Source of the DNA: CAZGSG01 sp964528095 | GTDB lineage: Bacteria > Bacteroidota > Bacteroidia > Chitinophagales > Chitinophagaceae | DNA length: 5,747 bases | Reading direction: 5' to 3' | Assembly (NCBI GenBank): GCA_964528095.1 | Contig: CAZGSG010000373.1 | Span: 1 to 5,747, forward strand | Part shown: positions 1-5,714 of the stretch, in pieces | How positions within the stretch are numbered: position 1 is the first letter of the stretch | Layout of the letters: each line of letters begins with the position of its first letter | Notes under the pieces: generated by a model | The model's input: the letters and a program-made list of their open reading frames with translations, nothing else | What the model was told of the DNA's origin: nothing | Database searches by the model: none | Position numbers and translations under genes: made by a program

Positions 1-180
1 GCAATACAGAAAAATAGGATACAGAGAACGAGGTGGCGGGTTCTCATGTGCTGTGGGTCTTGGTTCGTTGGTAAATAGTTCGGTAAATAAATCTGAACTA
101 TTATTTTCAATAAACCATAAAATGAGGGCTAGTTTTTTTATAAAACCATTAATTCATAAGTGTAATCACCTATAAATTCT

Positions 181-208
181 GTAGAGACGCAATGCATTGC
201 GTCTCTAC
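181..208. repeat. Perfect 28-bp palindrome
   Basis: Each half is 14 bases: GTAGAGACGCAATG followed directly by its exact reverse complement, with the axis between 194 and 195. All 14 pairs are Watson-Crick. In RNA it could fold into a hairpin with a tetraloop-sized gap. It lies about 75 nt past the stop of the leftward peptidase-like gene. No T-run follows on either strand, so it is not a standard intrinsic terminator. From memory and not checked, AGACGC...GCGTCT palindromes of this sort occur as dispersed intergenic repeats in some Bacteroidota and cyanobacteria. A dispersed repeat is therefore the leading interpretation. Confidence 0.85.
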
Positions 209-209
209 G

Positions 210-231
210 ATGATTACGCCATGCTAATCAT
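210..231. repeat. Inverted repeat adjacent to the palindrome
   Basis: ATGATTA at 210-216 and TAATCAT at 225-231 form a perfect 7-bp inverted repeat around an 8-nt spacer. It starts two bases after the 28-bp palindrome ends, so the two make a tandem hairpin block at 181-231. There is no T-run, and its function is unknown. Confidence 0.5.
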
Positions 232-283
232 TATGCATCCGATCAACAAGGATCGAAGAATAAAGGGGAAGGGCAAAGGCGTT

Positions 284-1627
284 TCATATTTTTTTCTTCG
301 CCTGCCTGTCATACCCACTCTTCTCCAACAGGTCAAGCGGGTTTCTCAATTCCAGTATATCAACGATCGCTTTTTTCTTATCCGTTGCTTTTTCATAATA
401 AGCACGGGCGATCTTATATCCCATATAATAACCGAGATCGGCAGGCTTGTCTTTTGCTGTAGCGAAGTTATATAACCAGTTCTCGGCCTTTGAACCGCAC
501 ATTTCTGCTTTGAATTGCTGCCATAATTGTTCTTCATGCGCATCACCATATTCCTGCGCTACTTTATTGATCTGCCCCTGTGCGATGAGTTCACCGATGA
601 AATCGCAGAAACCTTCACTCATGCAGGCATAAAGCAAATCGCAACGGATGGCTGTTGAATCCTGTCTTCTCACCTGTTGCGTATGCACACTTTCATGTGC
701 TACGATGTTCTTTATTTTTTGAACGATATCATCGCCCTGTGCCATCACTTTACTCATGGCACTTCCATTTAACTCGGACAGATCTGTGTTTTTGGTGGAA
801 GTGCTGATCTCGGAACCTATCAATACAAATTTATCGGAAACGGTACCACCCGTACGAATGGTACCTATCGCGAAGCAAACTTTAAATGGTTTAAAATCCG
901 GGTACAGTTCTTTGAAACGGGTAAAGGTTTCTTCTATCAGCGGCGCTGCTTTTTTTACTTCGTATGTATTGGGGCGGATACTGGCGTAGAATTTTGGCAG
1001 CTTCGCAACGGTTTGTACATATTCCTCTGCTGTAAAATTGCGCACTCTCAGAAAATCAATAAATCCATCGGTGGCCCGGTTAATGTACAATTGCTGAAAA
1101 GAATTCACACTGTCTGCATGAGTGTGACAGTTTTTGAGCTTATCAAATGCCTGCCAGAAATGATCAATATCCGCCGTCTGTACTGTCTTTCTATTTTCAG
1201 GCTCCAACTCTTTTTTTATTTTTTCTCTTTCAGCCAGTTCACTTTTTGCTACCAGTCGCACTGCCAGGTTCACTTTTCCTTCCTGTGGATTACCCGCTTC
1301 ATCCAGTCTCCTGACAACAAGTGTATAATCACCGGCCGCAGCTGCCTTGTATTCGAAGTCCTCCGGGCCAAATGAACCATTCGGAGAATCCTGTTCAACC
1401 AGTGATCTTTTGTCTTTATCATATAGTATCACCACTACATCAATGCCTCTTTGCAGAATATTGAAGGCATAGGTTTCCCCTTTGTCAAGATGCAGAACGA
1501 CAGAAAGGTCCTGGCTGACGCGCATTTCATTATACGTTTTACCCAACTCTATTTTTTGAGTTGATTGCCCATAGACAATACCGGCACAAAAAAAGAATGC
1601 CAGCAGGCAGGAAAGTAGAATTCGCAT
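284..1627 (-). CDS. Secreted HExxH zinc-peptidase-like protein with N-terminal PPC-like domain
   Basis: This is a 447-aa exported protein. The chosen ATG (1625-1627) begins a clear signal peptide with a hydrophobic core at residues 3-19 and a likely signal peptidase I site after VYG at 18-20. A start 20 codons upstream would bury that signal, so I rejected it. C14 is not in a lipobox. Residues about 25-127 look like a PPC-type (bacterial pre-peptidase C-terminal) beta-sandwich, with the patterns LHLDKGETYAF and GDYTLVVRRLD. A charged linker at about 128-150 follows. The C-terminal half carries HESVH at 311-315 and, 23 residues later, EGFCD at 338-342. This matches the HExxH...ExxxD zinc-ligand pattern of gluzincin peptidases and resembles DUF2268-type predicted Zn-proteases, including the YYMGYKIA segment near residue 400. 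Proteolysis is inferred and the substrate is unknown. The gene appears monocistronic. Confidence 0.8.
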   Translation of the reverse strand: MRILLSCLLAFFFCAGIVYGQSTQKIELGKTYNEMRVSQDLSVVLHLDKGETYAFNILQRGIDVVVILYDKDKRSLVEQDSPNGSFGPEDFEYKAAAAGDYTLVVRRLDEAGNPQEGKVNLAVRLVAKSELAEREKIKKELEPENRKTVQTADIDHFWQAFDKLKNCHTHADSVNSFQQLYINRATDGFIDFLRVRNFTAEEYVQTVAKLPKFYASIRPNTYEVKKAAPLIEETFTRFKELYPDFKPFKVCFAIGTIRTGGTVSDKFVLIGSEISTSTKNTDLSELNGSAMSKVMAQGDDIVQKIKNIVAHESVHTQQVRRQDSTAIRCDLLYACMSEGFCDFIGELIAQGQINKVAQEYGDAHEEQLWQQFKAEMCGSKAENWLYNFATAKDKPADLGYYMGYKIARAYYEKATDKKKAIVDILELRNPLDLLEKSGYDRQAKKKI

Positions 1628-1849
1628 GGTATTGTTTTGCTTGTAAATACGATGATGGTTTACCAGCTGCGAAACTAAAAAAGGCATTTTATTTGGGTGG
1701 GGAGAATTGTATGAATGGGGCTAAGAGGTGAAAGAGGGTAAAGGGGGAAAGAATGTTGGATTTAAAGAATGAAAAGTCAAAATGCAAAAGTCAGCGACTG
1801 ATAGCAGTAGCTATTTTTGCATTTTGATTTTTGATTTTCTAATTTTAAA
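1628..1849. other. Intergenic region between thiolase and peptidase-like gene
   Basis: These 222 bp lie downstream of the leftward thiolase and upstream of the leftward peptidase-like gene. They hold the hairpin at 1772-1832 and a strikingly purine-rich + strand stretch at about 1694-1776, meaning a pyrimidine-rich leader in the transcribed direction. A possible -7 box for the peptidase-like gene reads TAGTTTCG on the minus strand (1670-1677), one mismatch from TAnnTTTG. It has no recognisable -33 partner, so this is weak. No coding sequence is evident. Confidence 0.5.
1772..1832 (-). terminator. Long AT-rich hairpin downstream of thiolase, probable terminator
   Basis: Bases 1777-1789 (TCAAAATGCAAAA) are perfectly complementary to 1815-1827. 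Pairing extends outward to 1772/1832 and inward to 1791/1813, giving about 20 pairs with two G-T positions and a 21-nt loop. The loop itself contains ATAG/CTAT (1801-1804/1811-1814). It starts 17 nt past the thiolase stop. The arm is A-rich on the 5' side and T-rich on the 3' side in either direction, followed by CTTTTC on the minus strand. It could therefore stop thiolase transcription. The GC content is low for a classic terminator. Confidence 0.55.
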
Positions 1850-3031
1850 CTACATCCGTTCGATCACCATCGCCGAAGCGCCACCCCCGCCATTGCAGAT
1901 ACCGGCGGCACCGTATTTCGCGTTATTTTGTTTGAGTACATTGATAAGGGTAACGATGATCCTGGCGCCACTGCAACCCAGCGGATGGCCTAAGGCAACA
2001 GCGCCTCCGTTTACATTGACCTGGGTGGGATACAGTTTCATCTTTTCGCTATTCACGATCCCTACCACACTGAATGCCTCGTTCAATTCAAAAAAGGCGA
2101 TATCATCCATTTTCAGTCCTGCCTTGGCAACTGCTTTGGGCACGGCTATCGAAGGTGTTGTAGTAAACCATTCAGGCGCCTGCTCGGCATCTGCATAGGA
2201 AAGTATTTTTGCAATTGGTTTTAATCCTAATTCGTCTGCTTTTTCCTTGCTCATCAATACCAGTGCTGCTGCACCATCATTCATTGAGCTGGCATTGGCA
2301 GCCGTGACGGTCCCGTCTTTTTGAAAAGCGGGATTGAGTGTCGGGATCTTTTCAAACTTAACATTAAACGGTTCTTCATCTTTTGCAAATACCACTGGCT
2401 CTCCTTTGCGTTGCGGTATCTCTACCGGTATCACTTCGTCTGCAAATTTTCCATCTGCCCATGCTGCCTGTGATCGTTTGTAGCTTTCTATGGCAAAGGC
2501 ATCCTGTTCTTCGCGACTTACACCACAGGTAGATGCACAGAGTTCTGCCGCATTGCCCATGGCTTTTCCATCGTATACGTCCGTAAGCCCGTCTTTGGCC
2601 AGGCCATCGATCATCGTGGTATTGCCATATTTATTTCCCCAGCGCAGATTCTCTGAATAAAACGGTACGCTGCTCATATTTTCCATACCACCGGCGATCA
2701 CGATATCCGCATCACCCAGCAGGATGCTCTGCGCCGCCTGCGCGATGGCTTTCATACCGCTGGCACATACTTTATTAATGGTGGTGCAGTTTACCTCATT
2801 GGGCAATCCCGCGAATTTCGCCGCCTGTCTGGCAGGTGCCTGGCCCAGGTTGGCCTGCAGTACACAACCCATCAATACATCATTCACCTGCTCTGCTTTG
2901 ATACCTGCTTTAGCCAGCGCGCCCTTAATGGCCGCGGCGCCCAGTTTGGTGGCCGGTATGTCTTTTAAGGCACCTCCAAAACTCCCCATTGGGGTTCTGA
3001 CTGCAGAGATGATGTATACTTCTTTGGGCAT
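1850..3031 (-). CDS. atoB: Acetyl-CoA C-acetyltransferase (thiolase)
   Basis: This is a full-length thiolase of 393 aa, the usual size, predicted cytosolic. It condenses two acetyl-CoA to acetoacetyl-CoA or catalyses the reverse thiolysis. All core signatures are visible: nucleophile C89 in NKVCASG, NEAF at 317-320, H349 in GHPLGCSG, and C379 in CNGGGGAS near the C-terminus. The N-terminus VYIISAVRTPMGSFGG is typical of the acetoacetyl-CoA thiolase branch. By eye, the HMG motif of the Zoogloea-type enzyme (His156) reads AMG here, with Ala at 157. An in-frame ATG 30 codons upstream (3119-3121) was rejected because the family's N-terminus begins at the chosen ATG and the -7 box lies between the two. 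The gene stands alone, so the pathway (fatty-acid or amino-acid degradation, or biosynthesis) cannot be read from context. The symbol is by family, and fadA-like annotation is the main alternative. Confidence 0.95.
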   Translation of the reverse strand: MPKEVYIISAVRTPMGSFGGALKDIPATKLGAAAIKGALAKAGIKAEQVNDVLMGCVLQANLGQAPARQAAKFAGLPNEVNCTTINKVCASGMKAIAQAAQSILLGDADIVIAGGMENMSSVPFYSENLRWGNKYGNTTMIDGLAKDGLTDVYDGKAMGNAAELCASTCGVSREEQDAFAIESYKRSQAAWADGKFADEVIPVEIPQRKGEPVVFAKDEEPFNVKFEKIPTLNPAFQKDGTVTAANASSMNDGAAALVLMSKEKADELGLKPIAKILSYADAEQAPEWFTTTPSIAVPKAVAKAGLKMDDIAFFELNEAFSVVGIVNSEKMKLYPTQVNVNGGAVALGHPLGCSGARIIVTLINVLKQNNAKYGAAGICNGGGGASAMVIERM

Positions 3032-3071
3032 CGCTATTGTATTATTTTTTGTAAGAGATCGTTTGGATTTG

Positions 3072-3079
3072 CAAAGATA
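3072..3079 (-). promoter_or_regulatory. Candidate -7 box of the thiolase promoter
   Basis: The minus strand reads TATCTTTG, an exact match to the Bacteroidota primary sigma -7 consensus TAnnTTTG. It would give a leader of roughly 35 nt before the ATG at 3031. The nearest upstream TTTG (minus strand, 3109-3112) is 29 bp away rather than the usual 19-21, so the -33 element is weak or absent. Confidence 0.5.
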
Positions 3080-3172
3080 ACGATTGTTAGTTTTAGTTCC
3101 GGTGAATTCAAAAGTCGACATTAAAATTTCAAAAATTGCCCCCTGGCGTTTGTGCAGTCTACGTTATGTATG

Positions 3173-3216
3173 CAGGTAAAGTCAACTGTTTCCGCGGAGT
3201 TTTGGATGTTTACCTG
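3173..3216. repeat. Concentric inverted repeats, possible operator
   Basis: CAGGTAAA at 3173-3180 and TTTACCTG at 3209-3216 are perfect inverted copies. The 8-bp palindrome TCCGCGGA at 3191-3198 sits between them on exactly the same axis, between 3194 and 3195. The intervening bases do not pair. The block lies about 95 bp upstream of the thiolase -7 box. It could bind a dimeric or tetrameric regulator, or fold as RNA, but the sequence alone does not show which. Confidence 0.45.
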
Positions 3217-3282
3217 TTCGTTTTTAAACAGGCCTTAAGGGGCTCTTGTTCGCAGATCCTGTAACGATGTGATTTTAAGGAG

Positions 3283-3327
3283 AAAAAAATGCGGCTATTG
3301 CGTCGACGCTTCATGGATCAATACCGC
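3283..3327 (-). terminator. Intrinsic terminator of the small secreted protein gene
   Basis: Read on the minus strand, GCGGTATTG (3327-3319) pairs with CAATAGCCGC (3300-3291) with one bulged base. The loop is 18 nt and contains the GCGTCGACGC palindrome. An A and then seven T residues (3289-3283) follow the stem. This stem plus U-run, 38 nt past the stop codon at 3365-3367, is the clearest terminator on the minus strand. Confidence 0.75.
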
Positions 3328-3364
3328 CTCACGCAGTTTGCTCCTCAGTGAGACCCAGGTAATT

Positions 3365-3730
3365 TTACTTTTTTATATACCCTTTCTCCATAAAAGATTT
3401 TGCACGGCCCATACAATCGTCGCTGATCAGAGCGATATATAACGTCTCCCCTTTAATAGTTACTTTGTATTGTCCTATTTCTTCCTTGCATGGGCTTGAA
3501 CCGGAAAGTTTGACCAGCGTCATTGTATCTGCCTTGAGCGTATAGTTCATTCTTTCCACTATTCTTCCATTGTAGATCATTTCAAGTGTGTCTCTGCGAA
3601 ATTCAAACCTGATGAGCATTGGTTTTGGAACATTCGCTTCTCCCTCCCATTTTGTATCGGTCAGTTTAATTTGGGAATTTGCAAAAAATGAACATAAAAG
3701 AAAGAACGAAAACATGAGTAAATATTTCAT
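3365..3730 (-). CDS. Small secreted protein of unknown function, possibly lipocalin-like
   Basis: This is a 121-aa exported protein that I can assign no function. Residues 1-19 form a signal peptide: MK, a hydrophobic run through FFLLCSFF, and a cleavage-like ANS at 17-19 before Q20. C13 lacks a lipobox, so it is probably periplasmic or secreted. The mature part of about 100 residues starts near TKWEGEANVP and then alternates short hydrophobic/polar beta-type strands. These include LIRFEFRRDTLEM, RMNYTLKADTMTLVKL, GQYKVTIKGETLYIALISDDC. That pattern resembles small calycin or lipocalin-like beta-barrels found in many Bacteroidota. Two cysteines remain, C81 (SSPC) and C106 (DDC), and could form a disulfide. 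The gene is monocistronic, with its own terminator at 3283-3327, and diverges from the ridA-like operon. Confidence 0.8.
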   Translation of the reverse strand: MKYLLMFSFFLLCSFFANSQIKLTDTKWEGEANVPKPMLIRFEFRRDTLEMIYNGRIVERMNYTLKADTMTLVKLSGSSPCKEEIGQYKVTIKGETLYIALISDDCMGRAKSFMEKGYIKK

Positions 3731-3741
3731 GGTTTTTTTGT

Positions 3742-3749
3742 GAAAGATA
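3742..3749 (-). promoter_or_regulatory. Candidate -7 box for the small secreted protein gene
   Basis: The minus strand reads TATCTTTC, one base from TAnnTTTG, 11 nt before the ATG at 3728-3730. The leader would be very short, and no -33 TTTG is seen at the usual spacing, so confidence is low. Confidence 0.3.
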
Positions 3750-3904
3750 GGGATTCAGACTTGTGTATTATTTAATTCCAGCGCTAATTTTTATTACTGT
3801 TTGTTACAAGCGGCTTTTTTTATTGACCGTTATCGTACAGGGCATCCTTTGAAAAAACAATACATCCTATTGAACTGTCAACTTCATCACCCGAAACATT
3901 CCCC

Positions 3905-3912
3905 TACCTTTA
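3905..3912 (+). promoter_or_regulatory. Candidate -7 box for the ridA-like operon
   Basis: TACCTTTA is one base from the TAnnTTTG consensus and lies 26 nt before the ATG at 3939. The leader TAAAAATATTTATTAAC is A/T-rich with no Shine-Dalgarno sequence. No -33 TTTG is present at 19-21 bp spacing. The rest of the 208-bp divergent region (3731-3938) shows no other signal that I can support. Confidence 0.3.
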
Positions 3913-3938
3913 ACCTGTATTTAAAAATATTTATTAAC

Positions 3939-4409
3939 ATGTCAACCAGTATCGACTATAAATTAGCAGCGCTTGGACTTTCCCTGCCTGTACTACCTGT
4001 TTCAAAAGGCATCTATAAACGTTGTCTTATACATGGCAATACGCTTTATGTATCGGGACATATTTCTGTCAATGCAGATGGCAGCCCCATCAAAGGTAAA
4101 CTGGGCCAGGATCTTGACGAACTACAGGGACAGGCTGCAGCAAAACAATGTGGTCTCGCTATGCTGGCAGCTATAAGAGAACAGCTCGGCAGTCTCGATA
4201 GAATAAAAAGAGTGATCAAATTACTGGGCATGGTAAACGCGACGCCTGATTATGAGAAACATCCTGTTGTGATCAATGGCTGCAGTGAACTATTCGCGCA
4301 GATCTGGGGTGAAGAAAATGGAATTGGTGTGCGTAGTGCCGTAGGTATGGGTTCGCTACCCGGAAATGTAGCAGTAGAAATAGAAGCCATTTTTGAACTT
4401 CATGATTGA
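3939..4409 (+). CDS. RidA family (YjgF/YER057c/UK114) protein, long subfamily
   Basis: This 156-aa predicted cytosolic protein is longer than the roughly 128-aa E. coli RidA. It follows the pattern of the long RidA-like subfamily (YjgF_YER057c_UK114_like_1): KLAALGLSLP near the N-terminus, LYVSGHIS at 36-43, RVIKLLGMVNATPDYEKHPVVINGCS across the middle, and a RSAVGMGSLPGNVAVEIEAIFE ending. R132 aligns with catalytic R105 of E. coli RidA (ARSCVEV), and E147 with E120. Imine/enamine deaminase activity is therefore plausible, producing a ketoacid and ammonia from 2-aminoacrylate-type intermediates. The ATG at 3939 was chosen because the upstream in-frame TTG adds 46 residues with no family resemblance. 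It is first in an operon with a PLP enzyme 5 nt downstream, which suggests that it clears that enzyme's reactive products. Subfamily members are not all biochemically defined, so the substrate is inferred. Confidence 0.92.
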   Translation: MSTSIDYKLAALGLSLPVLPVSKGIYKRCLIHGNTLYVSGHISVNADGSPIKGKLGQDLDELQGQAAAKQCGLAMLAAIREQLGSLDRIKRVIKLLGMVNATPDYEKHPVVINGCSELFAQIWGEENGIGVRSAVGMGSLPGNVAVEIEAIFELHD

Positions 4410-4414
4410 TTACT

Positions 4415-5533
4415 ATGAATACGAACAGCAACTGGTATACCATTAACCATGTGGAAGAACTCGACTCTCCTGCCCTGGTCGTTTATCCTGATCGTGTCAA
4501 AGCAAATATCCGCACCGCTATCGCCATGATCGGTAATGTGCAGCGATTACGCCCGCATGTAAAAACACATAAATGTCCTGCTATCGCGCAACTGATGATC
4601 GATGCCGGTATCAATAAATTCAAGTGCGCTACGATCGCAGAAGCGGAAATGCTGGGAATGATCGACGCCGCGGATGTATTGCTTGCCTATCAGCCTTCGG
4701 GGCCTAAACTGAACCGTTTTGTGCAATTGATAAAAAAATATCCCGGCACAACTTATTCCTGCCTGACAGATAATACAGACAGCGCGGATGAACAATCGGC
4801 CCTGTTTGCAGCAAACGGATTGAATGTACCTGTTTATATCGACCTGAACCTGGGGATGAACCGAACTGGCATCGCTCCCGGCAAAGCGGCGGTGGAACTT
4901 GTAAAATACTGTAACACCAAAAAAGGAATAGCGGTGCGCGGGCTGCATGCGTATGACGGGCATATCCGCAACGCAGATATAACAAAACGAATAATAGAAT
5001 GCGACAACGACTTTGCACCCGTACTGGCAATGCAGGAAGACCTTTTTCAACAAGGCATTCATCCCCTGGTCATCATTGCAGGCGGATCGCATTCTTTTCC
5101 TGTTCATTGCAAAAGAGAAAAGATCGAATGCAGTCCCGGCACATTTGTATACTGGGATAAAAGCAATAGCGATTATTGTCCCGAGCAGGCTTTTTTGCCA
5201 GCAGCAATGCTAGTAACAAGAGTTGTATCCCTGCCCGACAGTACGAAACTTTGCATCGACCTGGGACATAAATCGGTGGCGGCAGAAATGGAATTGACCA
5301 AACGGGTCTTTTTTCCCGATGCGCCGCAATTAACTGCGATAAGTCAAAGCGAAGAACACCTGGTAGTGGAAGCCGGAATAAATCATGGTTACACAACCGG
5401 TGATGTATTATATGGAATGCCATCACATATCTGTCCCACAGTGGCGCTATATGAAAGAGTAAAGATCATTGAAGAAGGAAGGGTTACAGGAGAATGGAAG
5501 AATGTGGCGAGAGACAGGAAAATCAACGTTTAG
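4415..5533 (+). CDS. D-threonine aldolase / D-serine dehydratase-like PLP enzyme (alanine racemase fold)
   Basis: This 372-aa cytosolic enzyme belongs to the fold-type III PLP family that includes D-threonine aldolase, D-serine dehydratase (DSD1-type) and related D-3-hydroxy-amino-acid lyases. The N-terminal TIM-barrel part opens with LDSPALVVYPDRVKANI. It carries RPHVKTHK at 46-53, where K50 is the likely Schiff-base lysine. YIDLNLGMNRTG (141-152), LHAYDGH (177-183), AGGSHSF (222-228) and SPGTFVYWD (240-248) follow as conserved core and PLP-phosphate segments. The C-terminal beta domain has SEEHLVVE (312-319) and PSHICPT (336-342). H338 and C340 match the His-x-Cys metal site of eukaryotic D-serine dehydratase. 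The ATG at 4415 was chosen over a TTG at 4406. It is the second gene of the operon, 5 nt after the RidA-like gene. Aldolase and dehydratase activity cannot be separated from sequence alone; the neighbour favours an enamine-producing dehydratase. Confidence 0.92.
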   Translation: MNTNSNWYTINHVEELDSPALVVYPDRVKANIRTAIAMIGNVQRLRPHVKTHKCPAIAQLMIDAGINKFKCATIAEAEMLGMIDAADVLLAYQPSGPKLNRFVQLIKKYPGTTYSCLTDNTDSADEQSALFAANGLNVPVYIDLNLGMNRTGIAPGKAAVELVKYCNTKKGIAVRGLHAYDGHIRNADITKRIIECDNDFAPVLAMQEDLFQQGIHPLVIIAGGSHSFPVHCKREKIECSPGTFVYWDKSNSDYCPEQAFLPAAMLVTRVVSLPDSTKLCIDLGHKSVAAEMELTKRVFFPDAPQLTAISQSEEHLVVEAGINHGYTTGDVLYGMPSHICPTVALYERVKIIEEGRVTGEWKNVARDRKINV

Positions 5534-5551
5534 AAGAAATTCAAAAATCAA

Positions 5552-5608
5552 AATTAAAAATTCAAAAATGACTCACAATCTTCGTGAGCCATTTTTGACT
5601 TTTGAATT
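5552..5608 (+). terminator. Strong hairpin terminator of the ridA-like operon
   Basis: CAAAAATGACTCAC at 5563-5576 pairs with 5584-5597 around the 7-nt loop AATCTTC, with a single A-C mismatch. Weaker pairing continues outward to 5552/5608. A GC-containing core is flanked by an A-tract upstream and a T-tract (ATTTTTGACTTTTG) downstream, which is the layout of an intrinsic and possibly bidirectional terminator. It begins 18 nt past the stop at 5531-5533. Confidence 0.75.
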
Positions 5609-5663
5609 ATATAAGGAGAATGATTCGTTGCTGCTAGCTGGAACAGGTTTAACTTTTATAAAA

Positions 5664-5714
5664 CAAATCCATCTTAAACCTTTTGTCCGGGCAGCATTCC
5701 AAATCCATGTTAAA
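5664..5714. repeat. Short imperfect direct repeat
   Basis: A 15-base unit at 5664-5678 (CAAATCCATCTTAAA) recurs at 5700-5714 with one substitution (C to G), exactly 36 bp apart. There are only two copies, and the function is unknown. It may be part of a larger element cut by the window edge. Confidence 0.4.

Larger units (their letters stand above)
1..283. other. Left-edge non-coding region
   Basis: No gene can be supported here. The region contains the 28-bp palindrome at 181-208 and the dyad at 210-231, both described separately. Bases 245-281, just past the stop of the leftward peptidase-like gene, are strongly purine-rich on the + strand. A short inverted repeat, CGATC at 240-244 and GATCG at 251-255, is too weak to call a terminator. 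At the left edge, + frame 2 is open from base 2 to a TAA at 173-175 and could be the last 57 codons of a gene cut by the window. The minus strand is also open to the edge, so neither reading is secure. Composition becomes AT-rich after about base 85. Confidence 0.5.
3032..3364. other. Intergenic region upstream of thiolase
   Basis: These 333 bp contain no gene I can support. From right to left they hold the terminator of the small secreted protein gene (3283-3327), an unexplained structured stretch (3173-3240) and the thiolase promoter (3072-3079). The structured stretch has concentric dyads at 3173-3216, an overlapping alternative stem (CCTGTT at 3213-3218 with AACAGG at 3227-3232), and a CCTTAAGG palindrome at 3233-3240. 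Confidence 0.6.

Noticed and set aside
1628..1687. Upstream ATG extending the peptidase-like protein by 20 residues
   Set aside because: It would place polar residues ahead of an otherwise clean signal peptide.
3032..3121. Upstream ATG extending the thiolase by 30 residues
   Set aside because: Thiolases of this branch start at the chosen Met, and the exact TATCTTTG -7 box lies within the would-be extension.
3161..3235. Short + strand frame starting MQVKSTVSAEF upstream of the thiolase
   Set aside because: It has only 22 codons, no leader or promoter support, and it overlaps the concentric dyads.
3289..3351. Small + strand ORF of 20 codons (MRLLRRRFMDQ...) with a good-looking AAGGAG six bases upstream
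   Set aside because: It lies inside the minus-strand terminator at 3283-3327. The A-run before its ATG is the terminator's U-run on the other strand, and Shine-Dalgarno sites are not typical here.
3801..3938. N-terminal extension of the RidA-like protein from a TTG start
   Set aside because: The 46 extra residues show no family resemblance and would cover the candidate promoter. The ATG at 3939 gives the normal N-terminus.
4547..5107. Long minus-strand open frames inside the PLP-enzyme gene
   Set aside because: They are antisense to a gene with conserved catalytic motifs, and their translations are Cys/Arg-rich and without family features.
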